Below, piece by piece: positions 1 through 20,045 of a stretch of 64,000 nucleotides of DNA. Positions within the stretch are counted from its first letter, which is position 1. The number at the start of each line of letters is the position of its first letter. This DNA comes from Protonemura montana. Taxonomy: Eukaryota; Arthropoda; Insecta; Plecoptera; Nemouridae. The stretch is taken from positions 3,162,001 to 3,226,000 of the forward strand of contig OX387612.1 in NCBI GenBank assembly GCA_947568835.1, given 5' to 3'. The notes below the pieces were generated by a model. That model ran no database searches. It saw nothing but the letters and a program-made list of their open reading frames with translations, and was not told the origin of the DNA. The position numbers and the translations under genes are program-made.

Positions 1-381
1 GCGTCAACAGAAAAAACCACAAAATTCATAAACAAACGGCTTGCAAAATCTAAAAAAAAAAGAATCGGATTATATTTAGTTTCCTGAGTCCATACATAGG
101 GTCAGACAAGGCTAGGGCATATGCATACATTATTGTGATCAGAACAGCTTTGAAAAGAATTATTAAATATTTACATTATTTGTGACATTACTTATCAAAT
201 ACTTTGCGCTTTGCATGCGTTTGCAATTTAAACCAGATTAAAGTAGTTATGAATTCATCAAAGATTTAAAGCTAGGACCTTTCAGTCAAGGGCTGGGTTA
301 AGAATGTGAGATAAGAGACTGTTGTTTGTCAAGATGATCGGTGAGAACGCAGATATGGAACTCGAGGCAAAGCAGTGAACA

Positions 382-457
382 ATGATGATGTCAATCGAGA
401 CAGAACGATTTCTGTTCCTCGTTCTTATCGGTTTCACTGGACTGGCGTCTATCAAAG
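382..457 (+). CDS. Ly6 gene exon 1 (signal peptide)
   Basis: Encodes the start Met and signal peptide. It ends AAAG with donor GTAAGA at 458 and leaves phase 1. The 5S-SINE array begins only a few bases into the intron. Confidence 0.8.
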
Positions 458-3400
458 GTAAGAACCTCTCTCCCGAACAGAACTGGTCTTGTGTATGATG
501 GTCAACCATCCAATACCTGACCCAGCGCAGTGTTGCTTACTTTCATCCCTACAACCTCTCTCCCGAACAGAACTGGTCATGTGTATGATGGGCACCCATC
601 CAATACCTGACCCAGCGCAGTGTTGCTTAACTTTCATCCCTCCAACCTCTCTCCCGAACAGAACTGGTCATGTGTATGATGGTCACCCATCCAATACCTG
701 ACCCAGCGCAGTGTTACTTAACTTTCGTCCCTCCAACCTCTCTCCCGAACTGAACTGGTCATGTGTATGATGGTCACCCATCCAATACCTGACCCAGCGC
801 AGTGTTGCTTAACTTTCATCCCTCCAACCTCTCTCCCAAACAGAACTGGTCATGTGTATGATGGTCACCCATCCAATACCTGACCCAGCGCAGTGTTGTT
901 TAACTTTCATCCCTCCAACCTCTCTCCCAAACAGAACTGGTCATGTGTATGATGGTCACCCATCCAATACCTGACTCAGCGCAGTGTTGCTTAACTTTCA
1001 TCCCTCCAACCTCTCTCCCGAACAGAACTGGTCATGTGTATGATGGTCACCCATCCAATACCTGACTCAGCGCAGTGTTGCTTAACTTTCATCCCTCCAA
1101 TCTCTCTCCCGAACAGAACCCATCCAATTGAAACTGTAAATATTAATCTGGGACAAATGCTATGCGTAAACAATCGCACATTTATGATAATGCTGCGGTT
1201 TATTGATAACAAAATCTGACCTGTTTGTAGCTTGCAAATGAATGCTTTTTTATTTCAGTATTTCAATAGCGAAACCAGCTACTTTGTACACGTTTACAAA
1301 GTATATTAAAATGTACAGCAAATATTTGTTTTTGATGATATATTTGCCATTGAACCGTCAAAATTGGCTGTCACTGAGTCACTTCAAATATTGTTTGAGA
1401 GCAATGTCGACATGTTGCTATAACTGATGCAGAGATCGCTCGGCTATATACACATGGGTGCGATTTGCCATTTCACCAGATATGGATGCGTGGACCGATT
1501 CGATCACAGACCTAGCCACAGGCAGTTCAGCAGCGTAGCCCCAGCCTATCACAAGCCTATTACCAACCTAACCCCAGCCTAACCCTAGCCTATCACAAGC
1601 CTATCACCAACCTTTTACCAACCTATTACCAACCTAACCCCAGCCTATCACAAGCCTATTACCAACCTAACCCCAGCCTAACCCTAGCCTATCACAAGCC
1701 TATCACCAACCTATAACCAACCTATTACCAACCTATTACCAACCTATTACCAACCTATTACCAACCTAACGGAAGTAAAAGAAATATGAAAAAATCACGC
1801 TATTTGCAAGTAATCTCTAACTGAAAGGCAATTAAAAAAATGCTGTGGCTTCTTTTTTTCAACTGAAACAATTATATGACTTTAAAGAAATAAGTAGATT
1901 TCATTCTGATATGACATGACCACATGACCCGTTATAAAAAAACAGTGCGTCGTTAAGCGCCACGAATCAGAAAATATGCTCAAGAAATTTCTAATTGAAA
2001 AGATGTTTTTATACTGTAAAAGATGACTGATTACTGTATTACTGTAGATAACTGTAAATATATTAGATATGTTGTTAAAGATACATAAGTATATGTTGTT
2101 TAATTGTTGTTTATATGTAAATACGTTGGACTTTCTAAATGACACGATGTGTTTAAACGGAATAAAAACACTGTTATTATTTAGGACGAAATCTCATTTA
2201 AATTGAAAACGCTTGCAATGCGCGGGGCATTTTATTATTAACAACACTGTAACCGTCTCAAAAATTTATGCCCAAACGCGTTCAAATGTCATTCTCATCA
2301 AATACACTAAAATCGTCTCGAAAATCCAGTGTCCAAGTAGCTCAATGGTTCAGTGCAACACCCACGACAGCTGGAGATCGGGGTGCGAGTCCCCGTTTGG
2401 GCATCAATTTTTGAGACGGTTATAGTGTTGTTAATAATAAAATACTTGTATTATTATTTTCTGCTATCTGTTCCCAAAGCTTGACTATAAGTTGTGACTT
2501 TCCCAGGCCAACTGGACATAACGCACTCAACGCGGAAGGCGATCGAGAAACGGAATGATCTGAGGTGTTTTTCTTGCCACTCCATGGAAGATGGTCGCTG
2601 CATCAACGTGACCAACACGACCGACACCTTCGTGAGCACGTGCAGAGAAGACAGGAAGACATGCATGGTAAGTCAGGCCAGCAGGTCGTAGCAGATGTGG
2701 ATTCTAAATTTGTTCAGTCTGCTTACACTACCAAACTACATGTAAAAACATCAAAAAAAATCGAAGCAGCCATTTTTAAAAGCCTCTCTTATTAGCCTCC
2801 CTTATTCAGTTTTTACATATACAATTTTTTTTTAGAGTCGATTTTCCAGAAAATGTGCGCTAAAAGCGATTTTTTAAAATGCTGAAACAGTTTTTACCAG
2901 CCTCAATTAAAGAATACAAAATTTAATTTTTTCCCCTAAATCGCCCAGAAAAATAAGATGGAAGTGATAAAATTCTGGTGGTTTTTAGACTCATGTCTAC
3001 TTGATGTAATCTCAGCACTAGTTTTAACAAAAACTATTTGAACTGGGTTTTGAATGCTCAGTAAAGGACAACTAAATTTCCCGACGTTTCGTAACATGTG
3101 CCTGTTACTTTATCAAGGGTAAGAGCAGTCCTGACAATTTTCCGATAACAAAAGAACCAGATAAAATTATAACAATTACCTGGTTCAAGCTTCCTAAATA
3201 CATCTTAATAAAATAATCAGGGGCAATAACTAAAAAACTCTGCGATAAAACTCAATCTTAGTGTTGCTAACTTTCATTTTTTAATTTAATTGGGGTGTTT
3301 AACGACGCACTGTTTTGACATCTGGCCATGTGGCACTGGTCTAATGCGTCGGTGAATTAGTGGATGATGATGAGGATGATGATGAACCTAACCTAGCCTA

Positions 3401-4508
3401 GAAGGGAGGAGGGGAAACCCGGTGCTGGCACGTAGCCTACTTCAGTCGAAGTCCAAGGGAACAACCGACTTAACGTCCCTTCCGAAGGACGGTACAACGC
3501 GAGCAACAGGATTCCTCCACAAATCCATGCTGTCGAGAGGTTGATAAGCAAGGCGGGTGAAGTTGCTGTACTAACTTTCATCCCTCCAACCTCTCTCCCG
3601 AACAGAACTGGTCATGTTTATGATGGTCACCCATCCAATACCTGACCAAACGCAGTGTTGCTTAACTTTCATCCCTCCAACCTCTCTCCCGAACAGAACT
3701 GGTCATGTGTATGATGGTCACCCATCCAATACCTGACCCAGCGCAGTGTTGCTTAACTTTCATTCCTCCAGCCTCTCTCCCGAACAGAACTGTTCATGTG
3801 TGTGATGGTCACCAATCCAATACCTGACCCAGCGCAGTGTTGCTTAACTTTCATTCCTCCAGCCTCTCTCCCGAACAGAACTGTTCATGTGTGTGATGGT
3901 CACCAATCCAATACCTGACCCAGCGCAGTGTTGCTTAACTATCATCCCTCCAACCTCTCTCCCGAATAGAACTGGTCATGTGTATGATGGTCACCCATCC
4001 AATACCTGACCCAGCGCAGTGTTGCTTAACTTTCATCCCTCCAACCTCTCTCCCGAACAGAACTGGTCATGTGTATGATGGTCACCCATTCAATACCTGA
4101 CTCAGCACAGTGTTGCTTAACTTCGGTGATCTAACGTGAGCCGGTGTTTCCAACACGCCAAACCGTTCGATGCTAACTTTCTCTCACGTAATAGGTAAAC
4201 ACTGTTCAGTGTTAAGAAACCGAGCCTCACTAACGCCCTCCTTATATTCTCAGATCAAGCGCTATCTCTACACGACCAGCACCGAGAACACCACCTCGAC
4301 CCCACAACTCTGGGCACTCGAACGAAACTGCACCAACAAGTGTGAGGCGGGTTGCATCATCATAGGGGAACGCACTAAACTCTACGCGTGCACAGAATGC
4401 TGCGAAAATGCGTTGTGTAACTTTGGAAAAGGTGCCTCGTCCAAGATGGCGGCGACGTGCGAAGTTTTGTTGGCTTGCGTGATCGCGTTGGTCTTAGCGG
4501 CGTCGTAG
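382..4508 (+). CDS. GPI-anchored Ly6/uPAR three-finger protein (quiver/sleepless-like)
   Basis: Three exons join in phase: 382-457, 2507-2667 and 4254-4508, giving 163 aa. Residues 1-25 form a signal peptide (MMMSIETERF, then a hydrophobic run). Twelve cysteines follow at 46, 49, 57, 71, 78, 105, 109, 113, 125, 128, 129 and 134. The opening CFSC and the closing TECCENALCN are hallmarks of the Ly6/uPAR three-finger fold. N59, N62 and N91 sit in N-glycosylation sequons. The last ~20 residues are hydrophobic with no charged tail, as expected for a GPI-anchor signal. Insect members (quiver/sleepless, boudin, crooked) modulate channels or junctions at the cell surface; which subfamily this is cannot be told. 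The three ATGs at 382, 385 and 388 are in frame, so the exact start is ambiguous. Intron 1 is filled by a 5S-SINE array and a minisatellite, and intron 2 by a nearly complete 5S-SINE on the opposite strand. Confidence 0.85.
465..1125 (-). repeat. Tandem array of 5S-SINE core, about 8 units of ~91 bp
   Basis: Units repeat every 90-92 bp. Each carries, on the minus strand, the 5S-rRNA-like piece AAGCAACACTGCGCTGGGTC and TGGATGGGTGACC, then a non-5S segment (GACCAGTTCTGTTCGGGAGA). The array lies in intron 1 of the Ly6 gene. Confidence 0.85.
1500..1770. repeat. Short minisatellite of CCTATTACCAA / CCTAACCCCAG units
   Basis: Irregular tandem copies of about 11-bp units (AACCTATTACC, AGCCTAACCCC, AGCCTATCACA) fill this part of Ly6 intron 1. 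Some units resemble insect telomeric (TTAGG)n only by chance; the register is not pentameric. Confidence 0.75.
2188..2447 (+). repeat. tRNA-derived foldback element
   Basis: A tRNA-like core with A-box TAGCTCAATGG and a degraded B-box (GGTGCGAGTCC) is flanked by inverted arms at 2304-2324 and 2408-2428 (18 of 21 positions pair). A further inverted copy of the 3' tail lies at 2188-2270. It lies just upstream of Ly6 exon 2. Confidence 0.75.
2507..2667 (+). CDS. Ly6 gene exon 2 (first half of the three-finger domain)
   Basis: The acceptor TTTCCCAG ends at 2506 and the donor is GTAAGT at 2668. It encodes GQLDITHSTRKA through DRKTCM, with five cysteines and two overlapping N-glycosylation sequons (NVT, NTT). 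Confidence 0.85.
2985..3180 (+). repeat. Penelope/foldback-type repeat arm
   Basis: Shares TTTTTAGACTCATGTCTACT, AACTATTTGAACTGGGTTTT, CCCGACGTTTCGTAACATG and GAGCAGTCCTGACAATTTTC with copies near 15.1, 29.2, 31, 41, 45, 56.5 and 59.2 kb. Only one arm is present here. Confidence 0.7.
3290..4170 (-). mobile_element. Composite 5S-rRNA-derived SINE, nearly complete, with tandem core
   Basis: Read on the minus strand it begins with a 5S-like head (CGAACGGTTTGGCGTGTTGG), continues through six to seven ~91-bp core units, then the body with TACCGTCCTTCGGAAGGGAC, and ends in the tail ACAGTGCGTCGTTAAACA. It occupies intron 2 of the Ly6 gene. The class (5S-derived, SINE3-like) is known; this family assignment is my reading. 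Confidence 0.8.
4254..4508 (+). CDS. Ly6 gene exon 3 (second half and GPI signal)
   Basis: The acceptor is TATTCTCAG; the exon enters in phase 0 and stops at TAG 4506-4508. It encodes the NCTNKCEAGC and CTECCENALCN motifs and the hydrophobic C-terminus. A possible polyadenylation signal AATAAA lies far downstream at 5441. Confidence 0.85.
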   Translation: MKRYLYTTSTENTTSTPQLWALERNCTNKCEAGCIIIGERTKLYACTECCENALCNFGKGASSKMAATCEVLLACVIALVLAAS

Positions 4509-4531
4509 TGGGGGGGCGATCACTTCGATCA

Positions 4532-5095
4532 TAACCTGGATAGTGGTTGCCATGGAGAGACTTTGAAGCCAAGGCCGCCATTTTGAGAGTTCCTGATTTT
4601 TAGTTCTCTCTAAGAGACCTCGCTGTTTTCATCAGAAGTTTTCACCACTTTGATGGTAGAAATTGGCTGAAAACTGGGTTCAAAAACAAATTAGAATTGA
4701 AATCATAGCGACACCTCGGATTTAGGGACTCTTATCTGTTGCCAATAACGGATTTCCTGACTTCAGTTTGAATCAGCTGGCTGAATCCTATGCTCTATCC
4801 AGGTTATTTGAGATCAGCTGGCTGAATCCTATGCTCTATCCAGGTTATTTGAGATCAACTGGCTGGATCCTATGCTCTATCCAGGTTATTTGAGATCAGC
4901 TGGCTGGATCCTATGCTCTATCCAGGTTATTTGAGATCAGCTGGATGGATCCTATGCTCTATCCAGGTTATTTGAGATCAGCTGGCTGGATCCTATGCTC
5001 TATTTAGGTTATTTGAGATCAGCTGGCTGGATCCTTTGCTCTATCCAGGTTATTTGAGATCAGCTGGCTGGATCCTATGCTCTATCCAAGGGGTG
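4532..5095 (+). mobile_element. Repeat element carrying a 41-bp satellite (copy 1)
   Basis: A unique-looking 5' part (CCATGGAGAGACTTTGAAGC, GCCGCCATTTTGAGAGT, GTTGCCAATAACGGA) runs into about eight 41-bp units (GGTTATTTGAGATCAGCTGG, CTGGATCCTATGCTCTATCCA). The same 5' part and the same satellite recur inverted at 11520-12148, so the whole block is a dispersed unit. It abuts the 3' end of the Ly6 gene. Confidence 0.75.
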
Positions 5096-5099
5096 TTTT

Positions 5100-6310
5100 T
5101 TGTGATTTCATGAAAACGATCTATTCGGAGAGACTTTATGTGAATGGAGAAATTATTCATCTAGTTTTCATCCCCTATGTATGAAATTCATTCAAGGGTA
5201 AGCGATGCAAGATTTTAAGAAATCGATGAGGTAACTTTTTAAATTTTACATGGAACTAAGATTCTTGCACTTTTAATTGGCGAATTTTGAAATATTGATC
5301 AGGTACCAGAACCTCTTTTCCTGATACGTGAGTGATTCAGTTAGTAAATTGAAATATTTACATATTTATTTTATTTTTGAGCCTTGTGACTCGGACATTT
5401 CGCCACGATAGTTTGCTTGGACAACTATGAGCTTGGTTAGAATAAATTTATGGCAAGAACAGTCCGAATTAATGTTATTTAGGATCACCTCTTAAACCAG
5501 AGCTAAGTTGGACCAACAAACCTTGTTAATAATATCATGATTAGTTTTTGTTCCAAAAATAATTGTTGCGAATCATGATTATTTGACGGTTGGTATCAGA
5601 TTAGGTTTCAATCTTCAGGTTCCCTTGTTTGATCCAAATGCTATTATCTAAACTCTATCTTGTTTAAAACGTATTTACTATTTAAAAAAAAAAAAAAAAC
5701 ATAATCGAGTTTCTTTATTTTCAACAAAATACTGTCGTGGTTTAGGGGCTATGTTCAAGTTTGACATCGAATAAATGTTTTAAAAATGTTAATGCTTTTG
5801 ACCTGTACGTGCAGGAGTAGTTTTTTAAAATATAACCAAATAGATAATATAATTCTTTATCGAGACACCTTGAAGAATCTGATAATGCGTCCTCAACTTC
5901 CAATTACTATCACTTATAATATTATCAATATTATTCCGAAATGCCAAAACGTAATAATGCTTCCCTAACAAGAAAATGACTCTCGCAGACCAAAATAAAT
6001 GAACCATGAGTTTTGTAAAAGCGAAATAGTGGCCAACTTAAGAACTATTCTTGTTCCAAAACGAGCTCTCTTTGGAAGAAAAATCTTATTTTCTGTTTAA
6101 AAATGTTATATAAAATAGAGTGTTCTACTGTGTAAATAATTTCCTAGCCTATTTTAATAAAATACATCCTTATCAAACATCAAAGTTAAAAGTGTACTTT
6201 TCCTTAAGGAGAAATCAACTTCGTCCACAATTCCAGTTTTTCCTCATTCTTTGTGATAATACCGTAAGATTCGCAAGAAGATATAAATATGATATTCAAT
6301 TTAGTTGAAA
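5100..6310. other. AT-rich intergenic stretch, nothing identified
   Basis: No exon, RNA gene or repeat family was recognised. There is a long A run near 5682, and short open frames with no recognisable content. Confidence 0.5.
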
Positions 6311-6312
6311 TC

Positions 6313-6437
6313 GTATTTAAATTGCAAACGCTTGCAATGCGCGGGGTATTTTATTATTATGAACACTTTAGCCGTCTCAAAAGTTGATGCCCAAACGGGA
6401 ATCAATTTTTTGAGACGGTTATAGTGTTCATAATAAC
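6313..6437. repeat. Palindromic tRNA-element tail without the tRNA core
   Basis: The tail arms (ACACTTTAGCCGTCTCAAAA and TTTTTGAGACGGTTATAGTG) face each other with almost no loop, as if the tRNA part had been deleted from a foldback element. Confidence 0.7.
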
Positions 6438-6729
6438 AGGATATTCAATACTCATTGTCAGTAGAGAATTATTTGAGTTAAGTAATGACGCAAAGGCAAG
6501 AAGGACTTGCTGATAACCAACATTAAGACCATTGTTGCCAAACTTTTGACATCTTTGTGTTCCTCTTTCTGTAATCTGCATAACACCGAGCACGTAAAAT
6601 ACAAAAAAAAAAAAAAAAAAGTTGTCATTGTGTCAAATTGTGTCAAACCTGACCAATTTTAAATCTGAAAAACTGTCAGAAATGTTTTAAATAAAATCTA
6701 GACAGAAAAACAAAAAAAAAATTTCAAAT

Positions 6730-7075
6730 TCTCGTCTGGCACAGTTCATGCGCAGTATTCGTCCGAAATTTAACACTTTTCAGTGTTAATATTAGGCCGA
6801 AAGATCTCGCTTGGCAATGTGAGAGGTCGTAACTTGCCGGGATATAATTTAGACTCCACTTGGAAAGAAAGGAATATAATAATGTGCTCACCAAATCTGT
6901 AGTACGCAATCAGAACCGTTCAACCCGGGAGCTGGTTTCTCTCTGACACACTTCCTGACCACATGAATACAGCTGGGCCATCCCGATATTGCTGACGCTT
7001 ATCGTGCAAAGTCCTACCTGCACGCAACAGCTCACCTAAGCACCAACTGCAACCATGCAGTTCGCAACAATATGG
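6730..7075 (+). repeat. Dispersed element also found inverted at 56085-56400
   Basis: Shared blocks include AGGTCGTAACTTGCCGGGAT, CAACCCGGGAGCTGGTTTCT, CGTGCAAAGTCCTACCTGC and CTCACCTAAGCACCAACTGC. No reverse transcriptase or transposase is visible. At 56 kb the copy joins directly to the foldback repeat, suggesting a larger degenerate retroelement. Confidence 0.65.
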
Positions 7076-8340
7076 TGGGCCTTTAACAAAGTTTGGCCTT
7101 ATAGCTAACGATGTGTTAAAAATTAGATAAAAACTTTATGGGAAAGCTGAAAAAATTTTGGCTATCCAGGTGATAAAAATGCAGTAAAACAAATTTATTT
7201 TGTGGAGTTGCTCATGATTAAAAATAAAAATATCTCCACACACAATAAACATGGGATAGATTGCTTTATTCATTAAACTACTCCAATATATAATAAAAAA
7301 TAAATTCGTCAGCATTCACCAATAATGACAATGAACAGTTAATATTTATATTCTTATTAAGTATTTTCCATTCAACACCCTCGACTAACAGTTACTACAT
7401 CAGGTAGACTTAACGTGATTTTTTAGCATTGGATTTTAAGGCTTTTTTTTTTGTTACAATACATTTTGCTGTCTGCATAAGAAAAGACTCGAAAGCCACT
7501 TTATATGACTTTACTTTCTATGTATCTTATAAGATACAAACAAAATACAGCCTTCAAATGTAGAATAGAAGTTGGACTTCAAGACAGATGAGTGCTGAAA
7601 CGGATATGCCAGCTATTTTAATGCGTCAAAGGGTTATGTAGCCGGATGTGAATTTTTTGATATCGTCAGTGACGTGATTGTGACGTCATTATTCAAGCTG
7701 AAGATAAAAATGGACTTATTTGTGGCTGAAACTGAAACGAATGCATTGACATAAGAGTTCTAAAATTGTAGTAGCACACTGAGATGGTAAGTCAATTGTT
7801 GCATTAAAAACATGTAGTTAAAACATTTGAAAGTGTTTTTAGATGTATGGTATTGTAACCACAAAGCATTCTCTTTTAAATCTTTCAAAATGTCACCTCA
7901 ACGGGAAAAATCAATTTTGGTCTGAAAAAAGATGTAGTTTAAGTTTTAACATTTGAAAATGTTTGATTCATGTGGCTTTGCAAATACCATTCTTAAACAG
8001 CGTTCAAATTAAAATTTTGCCACAAATATTGCCATTTACCTGTCACGTTTCCTTTAGTTATCTATTAAAACTTTGATATTTGATAGTTAAAAATTAGTGG
8101 TAGATATTGAGAAATCATTTGGAATTATTGACAAGCCAGTAGAACAATATTAGTTAGAGATAAAACTTGTATAGTTTAAAATTTGAAGGGAATTTTTAAT
8201 GCCAACTTTTGTGTTAAGTTCACCTTGCTTATCAACCTCTCGGCATCTTCGATTATTGTCTTGTACCACTCTATGAAATTGGAATATTATAGCATCTACA
8301 GCAAGATTAATGTTAGGTTTCACCAAAATGTTGAACTACA
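7075..8340. other. AT-rich intergenic stretch
   Basis: No gene recognised. It contains one palindromic CRE-type site TGACGTCA at 7681-7688. A fragment around 7870-7925 (TCTTTCAAAATGTCACCTCA) resembles 11138-11185. Confidence 0.45.
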
Positions 8341-8435
8341 AGTTGGATCTCTAGCTCACAGAAACATCTGAATTTCACTGCATGTGATTGGAAGTCGTCA
8401 TGGCAACAGTTTCAACAAACACTCCAACTAGCAGG
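8335..8435 (+). repeat. Single unit of the 92-bp repeat
   Basis: One isolated copy (AAGTTGGATCTCTAGCTCAC, TGAATTTCACTGCATGTGAT, GTCATGGCAACAGTTTCAAC) of the unit tandemly amplified at 43990-44545 and 52355-53015. Confidence 0.8.
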
Positions 8436-8849
8436 GAAGATTTTGGTAAAACCGAACCTAAGTCAGTAAACCCTGACAACAAACAATTGACACCTTTATC
8501 AAATGACCAGCATCAAAAGGGCAAGAGTCGAAGCAAAGATTCGCTAAAACCACCGGTAAAAAGTCAAAAAGTCAAAAATAAAATACATTTTTTTTTCCTT
8601 TGGAGTCTTCGCTCTCGTATACGACTTCCTTTTGCTTCTCACATGACGTGATGACATTCAGATCGCCTTGCTCTGGGTGGAACTAGAGTTCACGTGCGTT
8701 GTGATTCCCTCAATCTGTGACGCGGACACCTTCTCCCCAAGCTAAAGAAATCAAGAATTTATTAAAACAACGTTTAGTACTTTAAGAATTCTAAAAAAAA
8801 AAACACATAAATATATTATTTAGTAGTGCCATAGGAATTAGGAATATGT

Positions 8850-9581
8850 GTGATCATTACATTGGTGGCAGGGCCGCGATCATTACATTGGTAAGAGGGG
8901 TGGGATCATTACATTGGTGTCAGGGGTGGGATCATTACATTGGTGGCAGGGGTGGGATCATTACATTGGTGTCAGGGGTGGGATCATTACATTGGTGGCA
9001 GGGGTGGGATCATTACATTGGTGGCAGGGGTGGGATCATTACATTGGTGGCAGGGGTGGGATCATTACATTGGTGGCAGGGTTGGGATCATTACATTGGG
9101 AAGAGGGGTGGGATCATTACATTGGTGGCAGGGGTGGGATCATTACATTGGTGGCAGAGGTGGGATCATTACATTGGTGTCAGGGGTGGGACCATTACAT
9201 TGGTGGCAGGGTTGGGATAATTACATTGGTGGCAGGGGTGGGATCATTTCATTGGTGGCAGGGTTGGGATCATTACATTGGTGGCAGGGGTGGGATCATT
9301 ACATTGGTGGCAGAGGTGGGATCATTACATTGGTGGCAGGGGTGGGATCATTACATTGGGATGAGGGGTGGGATCATTACATTGATGGCAGGGGTGGGAT
9401 CATTACATTGGTGGCAGGGGTGGGATCATTACATTGGTGGCAGGGGTGGGATTACTACATTGGTGGCAGGGTTGGGATCATTACATTAGGAAGAGGGGTG
9501 GGATCATTACATTGATGGCAGGGGTGGGATCATTACATTGGTAGCAGAGGTGGGATCATTACATTAATGGCAGGGGTGCAA

Positions 9582-9600
<19 letters not shown>
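8850..9600 (+). repeat. 26-bp satellite (GGTGGGATCATTACATTGGT...), about 28 units
   Basis: Highly regular 26-bp units with consensus GGTGGGATCATTACATTG then GTGGCAGG. Because 26 is not a multiple of 3, long open frames (GWDHYIGGRGGIITL and similar) appear in all three plus frames; these are not genes. The array runs up to the 3' end of ETNPPL. Confidence 0.95.
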
Positions 9601-17747
<8,147 letters not shown>

Positions 17748-17749
17748 TT

Positions 17750-18500
17750 TCTCGACTGGTTCACCCATCGCGGACGAGCTACTCGGCACTTGCTTCTCCG
17801 AACGAAAACGATACAAAAACTAAAATCACTTCAAACCACGTTTGCCGTGAAACAAAGCAGATTGTGTCAGCTGTATTTCATGATAAACTGTCTGGCAATT
17901 CAATCACACGAGTAACTATCACATAAACTGGAAGACAATTGACAAGTTTCGATAAAGTAAAGTCAAGATTCGGTATCAGGTCTTAATACAACGCATGCGA
18001 TTTGACAGCTCTGTTCGACTCCCAATTTAAAAACGTTCGAAACGGTCAAAATCGAGCTAACACACCACAATGTCAAGGTCACTCCAACGATCACAATTTA
18101 AGAAATTAAAATAAACTAACACTTTTAAATTCACGTCATGAAAAGTATTCAAGTTTAGATTAAAAGCTGATTCAAGCGTTGATCTTTAAAGCTTGTCAAA
18201 CGTTATTTCACTTTCACTGGCTGTGGCTGGGAATCGATTCCGCCTCCTCTCGGCAGGCGAGTAGAGCTTCAACTGGGACCTGCTACCGAAATGTCGAGTG
18301 AAGATCTAGTTTGGCGCGCACCCAGGGAGACAGATTCACATTGCGCAAGGTCCGATTTCAATCGGCTGGCGATCAACTTGATTTTCAGGTCGGTGTACTC
18401 TCGGCAGGGTTGGTAACGGTTGGGTGGCAAGCGATTTTAAAATTATTCTGTGTTACGGTAATGGTATTTTTCTGACAGTTGCTTACCAGGTTAGGTTAGG
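17750..18500. promoter_or_regulatory. Presumed ETNPPL promoter/5' region
   Basis: Position only: it lies directly upstream of the minus-strand start at 17747 and is less AT-rich at 18210-18420. No TATA box or initiator can be assigned with confidence. Confidence 0.25.
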
Positions 18501-20045
18501 TATTTTCCTTTTTGAACACAAATAGAGCCATGAAAATGTTCATGCAAGTAGACTTTAATTGCTTTTTTTTTAATTACTTGAAAAGATAATTGAAATAGGA
18601 GACTACAATCTAGGATAATAGTATAACGACATTTTTAAACTCTGTTACTAATTAAAAACAAATTACAAATCTTTTATTAGCTGTCAATACTTACTGTAAA
18701 TTAAATGTTAATAAAGATTTGTGTTAATTAATTTAAAAACCATGCGTGCATACATCTACACGATGAAATGTCAATTACTTAATTGCAAACAGGCTAGCTT
18801 TTAAAATGTGTTTGCTGTGTGAAGGTTTTTATTTGATTGTACTAGTTGTTATTAAAATCACGCCGCCCAATGGACTTGCCACGTAATTAACAACCAATTG
18901 AATATGAAACCAGTGATTGATTTTGATTGACAGGTAATAAAACAGAAGATAGTGTAATATGATATATCCTGATTAATTCTCCCTCACACAATCAGGGGCG
19001 CTGCGTGTAATTCCACTGCAACTGGGTCAAGTATTCCGTTTATTTTGTTTGGTTGTTAAATATTACGGCGGTTGTTCGAATTTTTTCTCTTCAATTTCTT
19101 ATCGTTGACCTTTCAGCTAACGCTTCCACATCAAAGAAATCACGTGACGGGCCGCATTTTCTTAGATATCCGTGTCATATCTTTCAAGTACACACATACT
19201 GCAACATTTTACTAATGGCCCAACGTACATGCAGGTGAAAAATGTTTAAATTTACTTAGGATTCTATTGAGAGATGTAAAAGAGTGTAATTTTAAGCTGT
19301 GACAGAAGTGAAATATTGATAGAATGTTTTTTTGATAATTCAAATGAATTTGTGTATAATATAATAATTATATTACAATATATAATTAGTAATTATATAA
19401 TTGGTAAGTTATAATATGAATTAACTTATCTAATCCTACGTTCTAATAATATGTGTGTATCAGACAGGAAAAATTAAATTACATTAAATGGAATTAGGTC
19501 TAAATCGATTTGAGTACGTAAAGCAAATAATTGTGTTGTGGTATTTACACTTGAGTGAAAATATCGAATCAACCAGATACATAAGCAATAAATTAGCTAT
19601 GAGACAATATTTGACACCAAGGATTAGGTAGTATTTGGAAATTATTTGACCAAAATGTAACGAAATGTTTTAAGGATGTGAAAAACATATCCTTGATAAT
19701 TCTATGGCAAACTAAACCGACATTTTGCCAATTTGGCACAAACCATGTTACAAATGCTTCTCTGTGTAATTTAAGCTGAGTTTTTACTCATTTATTCGGA
19801 CATAATTACATTTGAATGTACCTACCTACTTGAGATCAGGTTTGAAAGTTGATGATACCCTTCTAATTTGCTTGAGTCATTACAACCTACCAGATGCATA
19901 TAGGTATGAAGCATCCCAAAAACTCAAATGCATTGATTTAAATGTTTTCAAGGCGAAATCAGGAGTGTCTTTGTTCGATTCATGTCCATCTTGTCAGGTG
20001 ACACTATTGCAACCCGTCTCGACTCGAGGCGGTTTGGAGTGTTGG
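18500..20045. other. AT-rich intergenic stretch, nothing identified
   Basis: No exon or known repeat recognised. Confidence 0.5.

Noticed and set aside
8846-9515. Open frames of 124-191 codons with GWDHYIGGRGG repeats
   Set aside because: Three overlapping frames arise from a 26-bp satellite; no splice or start context.
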